This document shows, piece by piece, positions 56,527-63,915 of a DNA stretch of 64,000 nt (position 1 is the first letter of the stretch; each line of letters begins with the position of its first letter). A program made the translations under genes and the position numbers. Below the pieces are notes generated by a model, which did no database searches, had not been told where the DNA came from, and saw only the letters and a program-made list of their open reading frames with translations. The stretch covers positions 1 to 64,000 of the forward strand of contig NZ_JACVXD010000011.1 in the NCBI RefSeq assembly GCF_014596975.1. The letters are read 5' to 3'. This DNA is from Aestuariibaculum marinum. GTDB taxonomy: Bacteria > Bacteroidota > Bacteroidia > Flavobacteriales > Flavobacteriaceae.

Positions 56527-58398
56527 ATGAAAACTAGTATCAAATTGATAACGATGTTGCTCTTTTGCAATATCTTTTTTTTTGCTAAAGCAGCAGAAAC
56601 TCCAAGACCGGAGTACCCTCGTCCACAATTTGAAAGAACAGATTGGGTTAATTTAAATGGAGAATGGTCGTATACTTTTGACTTTAGTCAATCAGGGCTT
56701 GAAAGATCACTGTTTAAATCAGAAGGTTTTGATGATAACATCATTGTTCCCTTTTGTCCGGAAAGTAAATTATCTGGTGTTGGATATAAAGATTTTATTA
56801 ATAATATTTGGTATCATCGTAAAATAGAGATTCCTCAAACATGGGATGGAAAAAACATCCGTTTAAACTTTGGTGCTGTATACTATACTGCAGAAGTATA
56901 TATTGATGGGAAATTTGTGTTACGTCACTTTGGAGGATCTACATCTTTCTCAGCAGATATTACAAAATTTGTTAAAAGCGGTCAAACTCATAACTTGGTT
57001 GTTTATGCTAAAAGTGATTTAAGAAGTGCAACACAAGCAGCAGGAAAGCAAAGTCTTCGTGTTAATTCCTATGGATGTAATTACACACGAACAACAGGTA
57101 TTTGGCAAACAGTATGGATGGAGCCTGTTGCTGTAACTGGACTTAAATCTACTCAGGTAATTACAGATATAGACCAGTCACAGGTGGTTATTCACCCTGC
57201 GTTTTATCGTGAATCTGGTAATACTTTAAAAGTAAGTATTCTGGATAATGGTAAAGTTGTTGGGAAATCAAACGTAAAAGCAACAAATAATTCCATTGTA
57301 ATCATCCCTATTAAGAAGGCGAAATTATGGAGTCCTGCTAACCCTTTCTTGTACGATGTTGTTTATGAAATAATAAACAAAGAGGGAAAAGTTGTTGATA
57401 AAGTAAATTCATACCTTGGTATGCGTAAAGTACATACTGAGGGGAATAAGATTTACTTAAATAATAAACCTTTTTATCAAAGATTAGTATTAGATCAGGG
57501 TTTCTACCCTGATGGAATTTGGACTGCTCCAACAGATGCTGATCTGAAAAAAGACATTGAGCTTTCAATGGCGGCAGGATTTAATGGGGCTCGTTTACAT
57601 CAAAAAGTATTTGAAGAGCGTTTTTATTACTATGCTGATAAACTAGGGTATATTACCTGGGGGGAAGCAGCTAGTTGGGGGATGGATTGTAATGCTGTAG
57701 AAACCGCACGTAACTTCCTTGGTGAATGGGAAGATATTATTGTGCGTGATCGTAATCATCCTAGTATTTTAATTTGGACACCATTGAATGAAGCCTGGTG
57801 GCCTGATCAAGTGCAATATCCTCGTTTTGCTGCAGATTTGTATGAAATATCAAAAAATCTTGATCCTACACGTCCTGTAAATACGTCCAGTGGAGGTGTC
57901 CACATTCTTACAGATATTTACTCTGTACACGATTACGAGCAAAATGGAGAAAGACTTAAAAAGAATCTTTATAACGATAAAGGAGAATATAAACAAACAA
58001 CACCAAACGGCAATACCAATCGTGGTAAAAGCATGAATATTGGTTTTAATGGCCTAGCACAAGTGAATCAATTTGATTTTTATCGATACCCAGGAGATAT
58101 ACCTTATTTAATTGATGAATTTGGAGGTATAAAATGGACTATTGAACAACAAAAAAATCCAGGAGATTCTTGGGGATATGGTAACGCTCCTAAGACAAAG
58201 GAAGAATTTTATTCTCGTTTAGAAGGCCAGGTTGATGCTATTATTTCATTAAAGGATCAGGTTTGGGGATATTGCTACACACAATTAACCGATGTTGAAC
58301 AAGAACAAAATGGAATTTATTTCTATGATCGATCGTCTAAATTTGACATGAAACGTATTAACGCAATATTTAGCAAAACTCCGACATCAGATAAATAA
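56527..58398 (+). CDS. GH2 family glycoside hydrolase
   Basis: A 623-residue secreted GH2. An in-frame TTG at 56503 exists, but the ATG at 56527 starts the leader MKTSIKLITMLLFC ending FAKAAE and is preferred. Sugar-binding sandwich (YPRPQFERTDWVNLNGEW to GIWQTVWMEP), Ig-like domain, TIM barrel with acid/base Glu422 in PLNEAWW and nucleophile Glu531 in LIDEFGGIK. It has the same overall plan and end motif (YTQLTDVEQEQNGIYFYDR) as the GH2 at 8374, but with an extra stretch before the nucleophile. Both ends of the PUL thus carry a GH2 of this type. Substrate: a beta-linked residue, sugar not identifiable. Confidence 0.9.
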   Translation: MKTSIKLITMLLFCNIFFFAKAAETPRPEYPRPQFERTDWVNLNGEWSYTFDFSQSGLERSLFKSEGFDDNIIVPFCPESKLSGVGYKDFINNIWYHRKIEIPQTWDGKNIRLNFGAVYYTAEVYIDGKFVLRHFGGSTSFSADITKFVKSGQTHNLVVYAKSDLRSATQAAGKQSLRVNSYGCNYTRTTGIWQTVWMEPVAVTGLKSTQVITDIDQSQVVIHPAFYRESGNTLKVSILDNGKVVGKSNVKATNNSIVIIPIKKAKLWSPANPFLYDVVYEIINKEGKVVDKVNSYLGMRKVHTEGNKIYLNNKPFYQRLVLDQGFYPDGIWTAPTDADLKKDIELSMAAGFNGARLHQKVFEERFYYYADKLGYITWGEAASWGMDCNAVETARNFLGEWEDIIVRDRNHPSILIWTPLNEAWWPDQVQYPRFAADLYEISKNLDPTRPVNTSSGGVHILTDIYSVHDYEQNGERLKKNLYNDKGEYKQTTPNGNTNRGKSMNIGFNGLAQVNQFDFYRYPGDIPYLIDEFGGIKWTIEQQKNPGDSWGYGNAPKTKEEFYSRLEGQVDAIISLKDQVWGYCYTQLTDVEQEQNGIYFYDRSSKFDMKRINAIFSKTPTSDK

Positions 58399-58467
58399 GA
58401 TATTACTAACACTAATAGTCCATTACTTCAGTTATTAAATACCGGATTAAAAGAATGGCATTACACT

Positions 58468-58504
58468 AAAGTCCTTAAGGATACCCTTGAGGGCTTTTTT
58501 TTAT
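58468..58504 (+). terminator. Intrinsic terminator at the end of the PUL
   Basis: AAAGTCCTTAAGG (58468-58480) pairs, with two G-U wobbles, with CCCTTGAGGGCTTT (58484-58497), followed by a run of T. It lies 70 bp after the last GH2 and closes the PUL. Confidence 0.8.
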
Positions 58505-58841
58505 GTCTAGTATGGGAATTCGTAAAGTTTTCGTGAGGTAAATATGTAAAGAAAACTGAATATAGAAGCACCTGAGGTAGAAAAAATGAGTATAGCTGAA
58601 TTTCTGGTAAGCCTTTATATAATAATAGTTCGTATCAAGAGTTAGATAGGGCATTATATTTGCTATAAATAGTTCTCCGGATGCGTTCAATCTATACAAC
58701 CGTATAGATTTCGGTTGCTTTTGTTGAATTGTGTCCTGATAGAACTTATATATACATTAAATCAGTTTCTTTATCTAATAAATACTTCTTATTGCATTTT
58801 TAAGTTGATTCTGAATTCTGATGGGGTGCAATTTTAAAGAT
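58505..58841. other. Gene-poor stretch between PUL and IS remnant
   Basis: 337 bp without a supported gene. A 13-bp TGGTAAGCCTTTA at 58605-58617 recurs at 59145-59157, on either side of the IS3 remnant, and could be a trace of rearrangement. Otherwise I see nothing in it. Confidence 0.4.
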
Positions 58842-59066
58842 TGGACTTCCTATATTAGACTGGACATAAAGATGAGAGAAAATGTTAGTTAGTTTTTATC
58901 TTAGCAATTATGAGAAGAAAATCTAAACATTACACCTTAGAATTTAAACAAAAAGCAGTCGAGTTAAGTTATGCCAAAGGCAATGTAAAACAAGTATGTG
59001 AAGACTTGGATATATTTCCATCAGTACTTTACCGTTGGCGTAGGGAGTTAAAAGATTACGGTAAGA
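58842..59066 (+). mobile_element. IS3-family remnant, left end plus part of orfA
   Basis: Starts with TGGACTTCCTATATTAG, which is repeated in reverse at 53190-53206 and sits at the usual distance of an IS left end from orfA. The homology to IS3 OrfA stops at about 59066, and orfB and the right end are missing. The element cannot transpose by itself. Confidence 0.6.
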
Positions 59067-59158
59067 ATAGTTTTCTATGTCGTTGCAACTCTATAATAGG
59101 GAATGTGTTTACTGAGTTAAATTTTGATTTTAAAAAGTATAGTTTGGTAAGCCTTTAA
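58910..59158 (+). pseudogene. Truncated IS3 OrfA transposase fragment
   Basis: The first 52 residues (MRRKSKHYTLEFKQKAVELS, then VLYRWRRELKDYGKNSF) are a typical HTH_Tnp_1 domain of IS3-family OrfA, which binds the IS ends. After KNSF the usual sequence is lost and replaced by unrelated residues until a stop, so the reading frame is a truncated relic. The OrfA leucine zipper and all of the DDE OrfB are absent. Confidence 0.8.
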
Positions 59159-59308
59159 TGAGAATTGTTAAATTTAAATTGAATTATTTTATCTAAATTT
59201 GCTATGTGATAGTCAATTTTTTAAAATAAAAATGTCCTATTAGGTGTCCTTTTAAAATATTTTAATTGTAAATCATTGTTTTTAAAGTTGTTGTGTTTTG
59301 TTGTGGCG

Positions 59309-59333
59309 TCCTGTCATCCCGACAACTAACTGT
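59309..59333. repeat. att-like direct repeat, copy 1 (tRNA-Pro 3' end)
   Basis: The core TCCTGTCATCCCGAC (59309-59323) is identical to the 3' end of the tRNA-Pro gene (5305-5319), followed by AACTAACTGT. The full 25 bp recurs at 63391-63415, and about 15 further downstream bases (T-run, TAAGTTT) are similar. Upstream, AATATTTTAATTGTAA (59256-59271) resembles the sequence before copy 2. It reads as the right end of an element integrated at tRNA-Pro. Confidence 0.8.
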
Positions 59334-59455
59334 CTTTTTTTTAAGTTTGGCTTCTTAAAAGCGCATTGTTTCTGAGGATTAGGATTCAGATAAAGAATAT
59401 GGTGTTGCCGTTCAAAACTAAGTTTTAGTCTTTAAAAAAGAAAAAGGTATTTTTT

Positions 59456-59788
59456 TTAGTTAGTACCCCATCTTTTGCTGCAATCTACAAAGGTTAATTT
59501 GCTGAATGTATCAGAACCTACATATCCATTAAAACTATCTCCTTTCCAGTCAACCCCAGTTATAATAAAACATGTTTCAGAAGAAGAGTTAATAATATTA
59601 TTTATTCGTTCCCCTTCTTTAAGGTTTAGTGTATGGAAACCTTCAAAAGTTGAAGTATTACAATAATATGTATAAAGTTCATAGTAGTCTTCGCACGGCT
59701 CATTTGAATCATTATTGTTATCATCCGAGCATGAAAAATTAAAAAATAAAGATGCCAAGACAAATAGAATGTTGAATTTAGTTTTCAT
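59456..59788 (-). CDS. Small lipoprotein of unknown function (paralogue A)
   Basis: A 110-residue lipoprotein (lipobox NFSC) with an acidic, Asn/Asp-rich linker and several Cys. It shares with the gene at 60654 the pattern EPCED-Y-LY-Y, LKEGERIN-II, ETCFIITG and DC near the end, so the two are paralogues of the same small exported family, perhaps disulfide-bonded. It lies 5 bp after the gene at 59794 in the same direction. No function recognised. Confidence 0.65.
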   Translation of the reverse strand: MKTKFNILFVLASLFFNFSCSDDNNNDSNEPCEDYYELYTYYCNTSTFEGFHTLNLKEGERINNIINSSSETCFIITGVDWKGDSFNGYVGSDTFSKLTFVDCSKRWGTN

Positions 59789-59793
59789 TAGGT

Positions 59794-60603
59794 TTAATCA
59801 TTATCATTAAAAAGCATTTGTTCTAAATAATCAGGTCCTCTTACTTCCATAATGGCCGTCATTGCAGCTGAAAGGATAAATTCTAACTTTGGATCTAGGT
59901 CTGTTTTAAGCCACACAAAGTATTTATTCTGTCCAAACAAACCACCACCGAAATATTGCATAGCACATAGAGACTCTCCATTTTCTTCAAATTCGTAACC
60001 TAATGCAGGAAACCATCTTTTGTCTTTACTACATTGCTTAGAGCTTACAGGGTTGATATGTATAACCCTTTGTTTATGTTTAAGAAAGGAAATATTTTTA
60101 CTGTCAAAATTTTTATCATAAGTATTTTCGATAAGTAATTCCCAAATTTCATCCTTATAGTTATTTAATGTGATGAAACTAGTGAAAAACTCGTATTGTT
60201 TAGCTACTTCATCATACCCAACGTGGAAATTTTTAAACAACTCAAAGGAATGAAGCTCTTTAATAGATGTTTTATTTAATGAATTGACTATTGCTGTATC
60301 CCTTGTTTTATTCGCTAAGGTCAATGAGAATTTATATTTGCTTTTACTTTCTGTCTTTGTGTATAAAAAGTTAGATTTTTCTGTGGAGGTAAGCCATCCT
60401 GTTTTACTTTTTGTAATATGGTAATCTCCAAATCTGAAGTTCCACATTTTATTACCAGATTTAATGCCCACCTTAACTTTATGCTTCTCGGAGTTACCAA
60501 ATAAACTATCACTAATGCATATGTTCTTACTCTGTGCATTAGATGTTGAAATTCCTGTTAAAATAAATGTCCAAAATCCTAAATTGTAAATTAGCCTATT
60601 CAT
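59794..60603 (-). CDS. Exported hypothetical protein
   Basis: A 269-residue protein with signal peptide (LGFWTFILTGISTSNAQ). The body is rich in beta-strand-like, Lys/Asn-rich sequence with a Cys in SSKQCSKDKRWFPALGYEF and SLCAMQYFGGGLFGQNKYF. I do not recognise a family. It sits between two paralogous small lipoproteins in one leftward unit, so the three probably act together at the envelope. Confidence 0.6.
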   Translation of the reverse strand: MNRLIYNLGFWTFILTGISTSNAQSKNICISDSLFGNSEKHKVKVGIKSGNKMWNFRFGDYHITKSKTGWLTSTEKSNFLYTKTESKSKYKFSLTLANKTRDTAIVNSLNKTSIKELHSFELFKNFHVGYDEVAKQYEFFTSFITLNNYKDEIWELLIENTYDKNFDSKNISFLKHKQRVIHINPVSSKQCSKDKRWFPALGYEFEENGESLCAMQYFGGGLFGQNKYFVWLKTDLDPKLEFILSAAMTAIMEVRGPDYLEQMLFNDND

Positions 60604-60653
60604 AATAGTTAATAATTTAAAGTAAGTTGCAGTGGGGAGTATTTAATTATACT

Positions 60654-60992
60654 TTACCACCATCCATCACAGAAAATACAAAATTCGCTACAGTCAAATA
60701 AGTAAATTGGTGTAATAGATGTGTCTGTCCTAATTAAGGCTTCAAAGCTCTCTCCACTTTTATTAATTCCTTCAATAGTAAAGCAATTCTCATTTGAAGC
60801 CTCAATAATTTGTTTAATGCGTTCACCTTCTTCTATAGATAATATATAGCCATTTGAATTTATAGATTCACAACTTTCATAAGAATAAAGAATGTAGCTG
60901 TCTTCACAGGGTTCTTCGTTATCTTCTTTGGAGCAGGCATAATTAAGAAGTATAGCTAAGACAAAGAGTAAAATTTTGTAATTAGTTTTCAT
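60654..60992 (-). CDS. Small lipoprotein of unknown function (paralogue B)
   Basis: A 112-residue lipoprotein (lipobox NYAC), first gene of the leftward three-gene unit. Related to the gene at 59456 by the patterns EPCEDSYILYSYESCES, IEEGERIKQIIEAS and ENCFTIEG. The C-terminus is Cys-rich (FDCSEFCIFCDGWW), which A lacks. No function recognised. Confidence 0.65.
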   Translation of the reverse strand: MKTNYKILLFVLAILLNYACSKEDNEEPCEDSYILYSYESCESINSNGYILSIEEGERIKQIIEASNENCFTIEGINKSGESFEALIRTDTSITPIYLFDCSEFCIFCDGWW

Positions 60993-61177
60993 GCTTCAAA
61001 TATGTTTATGTTGAAAATTATCTTACCTCAAAGGAATAAAAATTTACCACTTATCATATCCGATAAGGTCTATGATGGAAAATATGGGATAATAAGTTGT
61101 TGACAATCAGTTGTATCATAAAATTTGAACAATATTAAATATCAATAAGAATTAAAATGAAAATCAACATGTTATAA

Positions 61178-61473
61178 AATGAAAAACGTTCAATTCTATT
61201 CCCTAAAATTTCATTTCAGAAATTTAACTCCTATATCAAGGCAATATGTGAAATAGTGAGCAATGAAAAGATTATATCACATCATATTGCCATAAAACAT
61301 TTTCTACTACAGCACTTCTATACAATGATGTATCTATTGAAATAGTATCTCAGCTTCTGGGGCATAGTATGATAACTGTAACTCAGAACCATTATACTAA
61401 GGTAGCACAAAGCAAGGCAAGTGAGCACATTTTAAAATTGAGTGAGAAATTAGAGGAGCGTTTAGCCTCCCTT
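61178..61473 (+). pseudogene. Tyrosine recombinase (integrase) C-terminal remnant
   Basis: In one frame NSYIKAICEIVSNEKIISHH (from about 61226) leads to HIAIKH, the remains of the H-x-A-R-H box. After a one-base shift at about 61299 the next frame continues TFSTTALLYNDVSIEIVSQL and LGHSMITVTQNHYTKVAQSK. This is the C-terminal catalytic part of a tyrosine integrase, with LGH and the Tyr of HYTKV, but with the box Arg lost, a frameshift, and no N-terminal domains. It cannot be functional. It shows that an integrase-bearing element once lay here. Confidence 0.85.
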
Positions 61474-61479
61474 TTGTAC

Positions 61480-61629
61480 TTATTTAGAGAACATCTTTAC
61501 TATCCAAAGAATAAGATAAAGACCTATACCAACCCCAAAGATTAATACAGACAAAACAAAAGCAATTCGGATATGTGATGTTTTCCATCCTAGTTTACTG
61601 CTTAACCATTCAGATACTCCTAAAATCAT
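61480..61629 (-). CDS. Short PspC-domain membrane protein
   Basis: A 49-residue reading frame: ATG at 61629 and stop at 61480. It reads GVSEWLSSKLGWKTSHIRIA followed by the hydrophobic FVLSVLIFGVGIGLYLILWI. This is the form of stand-alone PspC-like proteins of Flavobacteriia: a short cytoplasmic part and one membrane helix. PspC proteins sense or respond to envelope stress, but the role of such short ones is unclear. It lies directly next to the integrase remnant. Confidence 0.65.
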   Translation of the reverse strand: MILGVSEWLSSKLGWKTSHIRIAFVLSVLIFGVGIGLYLILWIVKMFSK

Positions 61630-62090
61630 ATTTTTAATGTTTTAACCAAATATAGTAAAAGTAAAATATCAAGGGAAGTAGATAGCTTCTCTTTTTTAAA
61701 ATAGTTTGATTGCCAAATATATAAGCAATGATTTGCTGCAATTTGAAGTGATTTTATGTTATGAATTACACGAATTATTTTTCTAAACAAATAAATCAAA
61801 ATGGTCAACCAAATCTGTTTAATAGTCAGTTTAGAGGTATGATGAATATTGTGCATTTGGAATCATACATATCAGCTTTAGATTATCAACAATAGAAAGA
61901 AAAGCATATGCTTTACCATAATGTTTAAGTTTAAAAAGCAAAAAAAAAACTAACTTATGAAACAGGTAATGTATCTCCTGAAATGTTATTAGAGGAAAAG
62001 CTCAGGTTTTCTGGGAGCTATGCTTGGGTGAATATAAATGCATTCAAATTAGCATATTTTATTTATAGTATTTCTCTTGATTAGATTATT
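61630..62090. other. Gene-poor stretch with an integrase 3'-end trace
   Basis: 461 bp with no supported intact gene. The segment around 61655-61697 (AAGGGAAGTAG, then a GAAG/CTTC hairpin and T-run) closely resembles the end of the integrase tail at 63235-63262, so it may be a third trace of the same gene and terminator. A short open stretch after 61942 (TYETGNVSPEMLLEEKLRF) could be another relic, but I do not recognise it. Confidence 0.4.
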
Positions 62091-62276
62091 TTATAATTTC
62101 CCGTTCTTTTTCTTTTGTTTCCTCCAGACAAAATATAAAATCACAGCAATTATAGGTAAAACAATAAATACAATTATATTAAAAGTATCTGTAAAGTCTA
62201 ATGGTGCATTATCGTCTGGATTTTGTGTTCCAGGTGGTAATTGGAGGTAAATATTTAATAAACTAAGTATTCTCAT
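62091..62276 (-). CDS. Small single-span membrane protein
   Basis: A 61-residue protein: PPGTQNPDDNAPLDFTDTFN, then one membrane helix (IIVFIVLPIIAVILYFVW) and a basic tail RKQKKKNGKL. The charge layout is that of a real small inner-membrane protein with the tail inside, and similar tiny proteins are, to my recollection, frequent in Flavobacteriia. Function unknown. It lies between the PspC-like gene and the ubiquitin-like gene. Confidence 0.6.
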   Translation of the reverse strand: MRILSLLNIYLQLPPGTQNPDDNAPLDFTDTFNIIVFIVLPIIAVILYFVWRKQKKKNGKL

Positions 62277-62536
62277 GATATCCTAATGATTTTTAATTAA
62301 GATAAGAATTTTATTATACACTTGCTAGAACTTTGTGTACTTAATGTAATATTTGCAAGTTGGTTTAAAATAATAATATACTAAAATAGCCACTTTTCAT
62401 TACTTACAATAGTTCATTAAAATTATAGGTGTTTATTAAAAATTACCTAAATTAATTAGTTTAATTTAAAGCTTCCTGTTTTATAAACTAGACTAATACT
62501 TTTTATAGAGTAAATGGTTGCATACTAGTATATTAT

Positions 62537-63055
62537 TTAATTTTTCATGAATCTGAAATTTCTAAAATTTTCAAGCTGAATAATGTAAAAACCATTAGTG
62601 AAGTTTTCAATATTTATTTTTTTATTATTTGAAACAATCCCTGTTTTAATTTCTTGACATATGGTGTTGTATATGGTGTATTTACGTTCATCTTTTAATC
62701 CAGTAATAAAAATATCTTTGGAAGAAGGGTTTGGATACAAAAACATATTCTTACCCCTATTTAAGTCATCAAGACTAAGAGAAGTGAATGTTAGTGTCAA
62801 GGTGCTTTCCGTTTGAATATTATAGTCAGATAAAGTCCTGCCATCTTCCAATACTTTGCCTTCATAGCTTAATATTTGTTCGTCAGTTGGAGTGGATAGT
62901 TGGTCTTGTATTTTTTGTTTAACATTATCTATAGTGTCAGAAGGTTCTACTTCTAATGTTATAGTTCCATCATCAGGTGTTTCAACAAAGATTTGCATTC
63001 CTAACGCATTCAATGAAATTAAAGTAAATATGGCTAAGATGTAAATTTGTTTCAT
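62537..63055 (-). CDS. Secreted ubiquitin-like protein with type IX sorting domain
   Basis: A 172-residue protein. The signal peptide (residues 1-19, ending LNALG) is followed directly by [20 protein letters not shown] and [20 protein letters not shown], a ubiquitin fold colinear with eukaryotic ubiquitin without gaps. By hand count about 49 of 71 positions match human ubiquitin. Lys27, 29 and 48 are kept; Lys6, 11, 33 and 63 are changed. The Leu8/Ile44/Val70 surface patch is lost and there is no C-terminal Gly-Gly. Instead residues about 105-172 ([16 protein letters not shown] to RFMKN) form a type IX secretion sorting domain. So it should be exported to the surface or medium, and cannot be conjugated in the usual way. 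No E1/E2/E3 genes are nearby. Role unknown. Confidence 0.85.
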   Translation of the reverse strand: MKQIYILAIFTLISLNALGMQIFVETPDDGTITLEVEPSDTIDNVKQKIQDQLSTPTDEQILSYEGKVLEDGRTLSDYNIQTESTLTLTFTSLSLDDLNRGKNMFLYPNPSSKDIFITGLKDERKYTIYNTICQEIKTGIVSNNKKINIENFTNGFYIIQLENFRNFRFMKN

Positions 63056-63166
63056 TTTTTAATATTGGTTAACAGAACATTTATAGAAAGTTGTTCAAAA
63101 CATAATTTTACATAAACAAATGTACGTTAATTTTTAGTTATAAGTAAGTTTTTTCAACGTAATTTA

Positions 63167-63247
63167 CAGGAAAGCTATGCTAAAATGGTGCAAAGTAAAG
63201 TAAGTGAGTACATTTTGAAATTGAGTAAAAAAATTAAAGGGAAGTAG
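63167..63247 (+). pseudogene. Integrase C-terminal tail remnant
   Basis: The frame reads QESYAKMVQSKVSEYILKLS followed by KKIKGK and a stop. It matches the tail of the remnant at 61178-61473 (HYTKVAQSKASEHILKLSEK), keeping the catalytic Tyr region of a tyrosine recombinase. All upstream parts are gone. A GAAG/CTTC hairpin follows. It lies about 145 bp before att-like copy 2, the usual place of an integrase gene near an element end. Confidence 0.75.
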
Positions 63248-63390
63248 TTACCTTCTTTATTTTCCAATATCTTCAATTTCATTTTTAGACTTTTTTTATA
63301 AGTCTTTTGTTGGAATATTAAAAAAAAGAAATATGCTAAAAACCCAGCCAATAATTAAATATTTTCAATTGTAACAGTATCGTTTAGTCT

Positions 63391-63415
63391 TCCTGTCATC
63401 CCGACAACTAACTGT
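63391..63415. repeat. att-like direct repeat, copy 2 (tRNA-Pro 3' end)
   Basis: Identical over 25 bp to 59309-59333, with the tRNA-Pro 3' core TCCTGTCATCCCGAC at 63391-63405. Upstream, AATATTTTCAATTGTAA (63358-63374) resembles the arm before copy 1. Downstream the stop codon of the next (leftward) gene lies inside the repeat, which suggests that this side is the original chromosome next to the tRNA. Confidence 0.8.
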
Positions 63416-63915
63416 TTTTTTTGTTAAGTTTATTGACGTATTTAATAAAATACTCTTTGACTTTTTTTTCTTTTCCGCTTTCATTTTTAAATGCTTCAAG
63501 TAATTCAGGATCCATTTCTAATGGTTGTGGTTTTAATGAATTCTATAAATGCAAATTGCTGATAAAATTCAACGGTATAAAAATTGGTTTTAGAGTTAAA
63601 ACCATTTAATGTGGCAGGGTTTATGTAGACATGTGTACCATCACTAAAACCAACAATACCTTCTATTTTTTTTGCCTCTTTGTTTTTTATTTTAAAACGT
63701 TTGACATCTAATGTTTTGAAACTTGTTAGACCGCATGAAGCTTTCTTGTCTTGTATTTCAAAAGCATCGTAATCTAAAGAAGGTTTATTAGTTATAAACT
63801 CAGCATAGGTTTTGTATATTCCTTTTTGATAATTTGATGTGTTCCAAATGACTTCTTGAGCACAGTTAAGTTTAGGAATAAAAAAAAGCGCAAGAATTAG
63901 GAGAATGCGTTTCAT
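63408..63915 (-). pseudogene. Exported hypothetical protein, frameshifted near its 3' end
   Basis: The intact part (63505-63915) encodes 136 residues with signal peptide ending PKLNCAQ, then EVIWNTSNYQKGIYKTYAEF and a beta-rich body. At about 63535 an AAAA run shifts the frame to an early stop. Removing one A restores a coherent continuation, PQPLEMDPELLEAFKNESG to YFIKYVNKLNKKNS, ending at 63408 inside the att-like repeat, for 168 residues in all. So this is either a recent frameshift mutation, a sequencing error in a homopolymer, or slippage. Family not recognised. Confidence 0.65.

Noticed and set aside
58475..58699. 74-residue leftward frame after the PUL terminator
   Set aside because: It begins without a recognisable start region, overlaps the terminator hairpin, and shows no domain, signal peptide or coherent composition.
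59309..59323. A second tRNA-Pro gene at the repeat copies
   Set aside because: Only the 3' 15 bases of the tRNA region are present; no D arm or anticodon arm is found upstream of either copy, so these are attachment-site scars.
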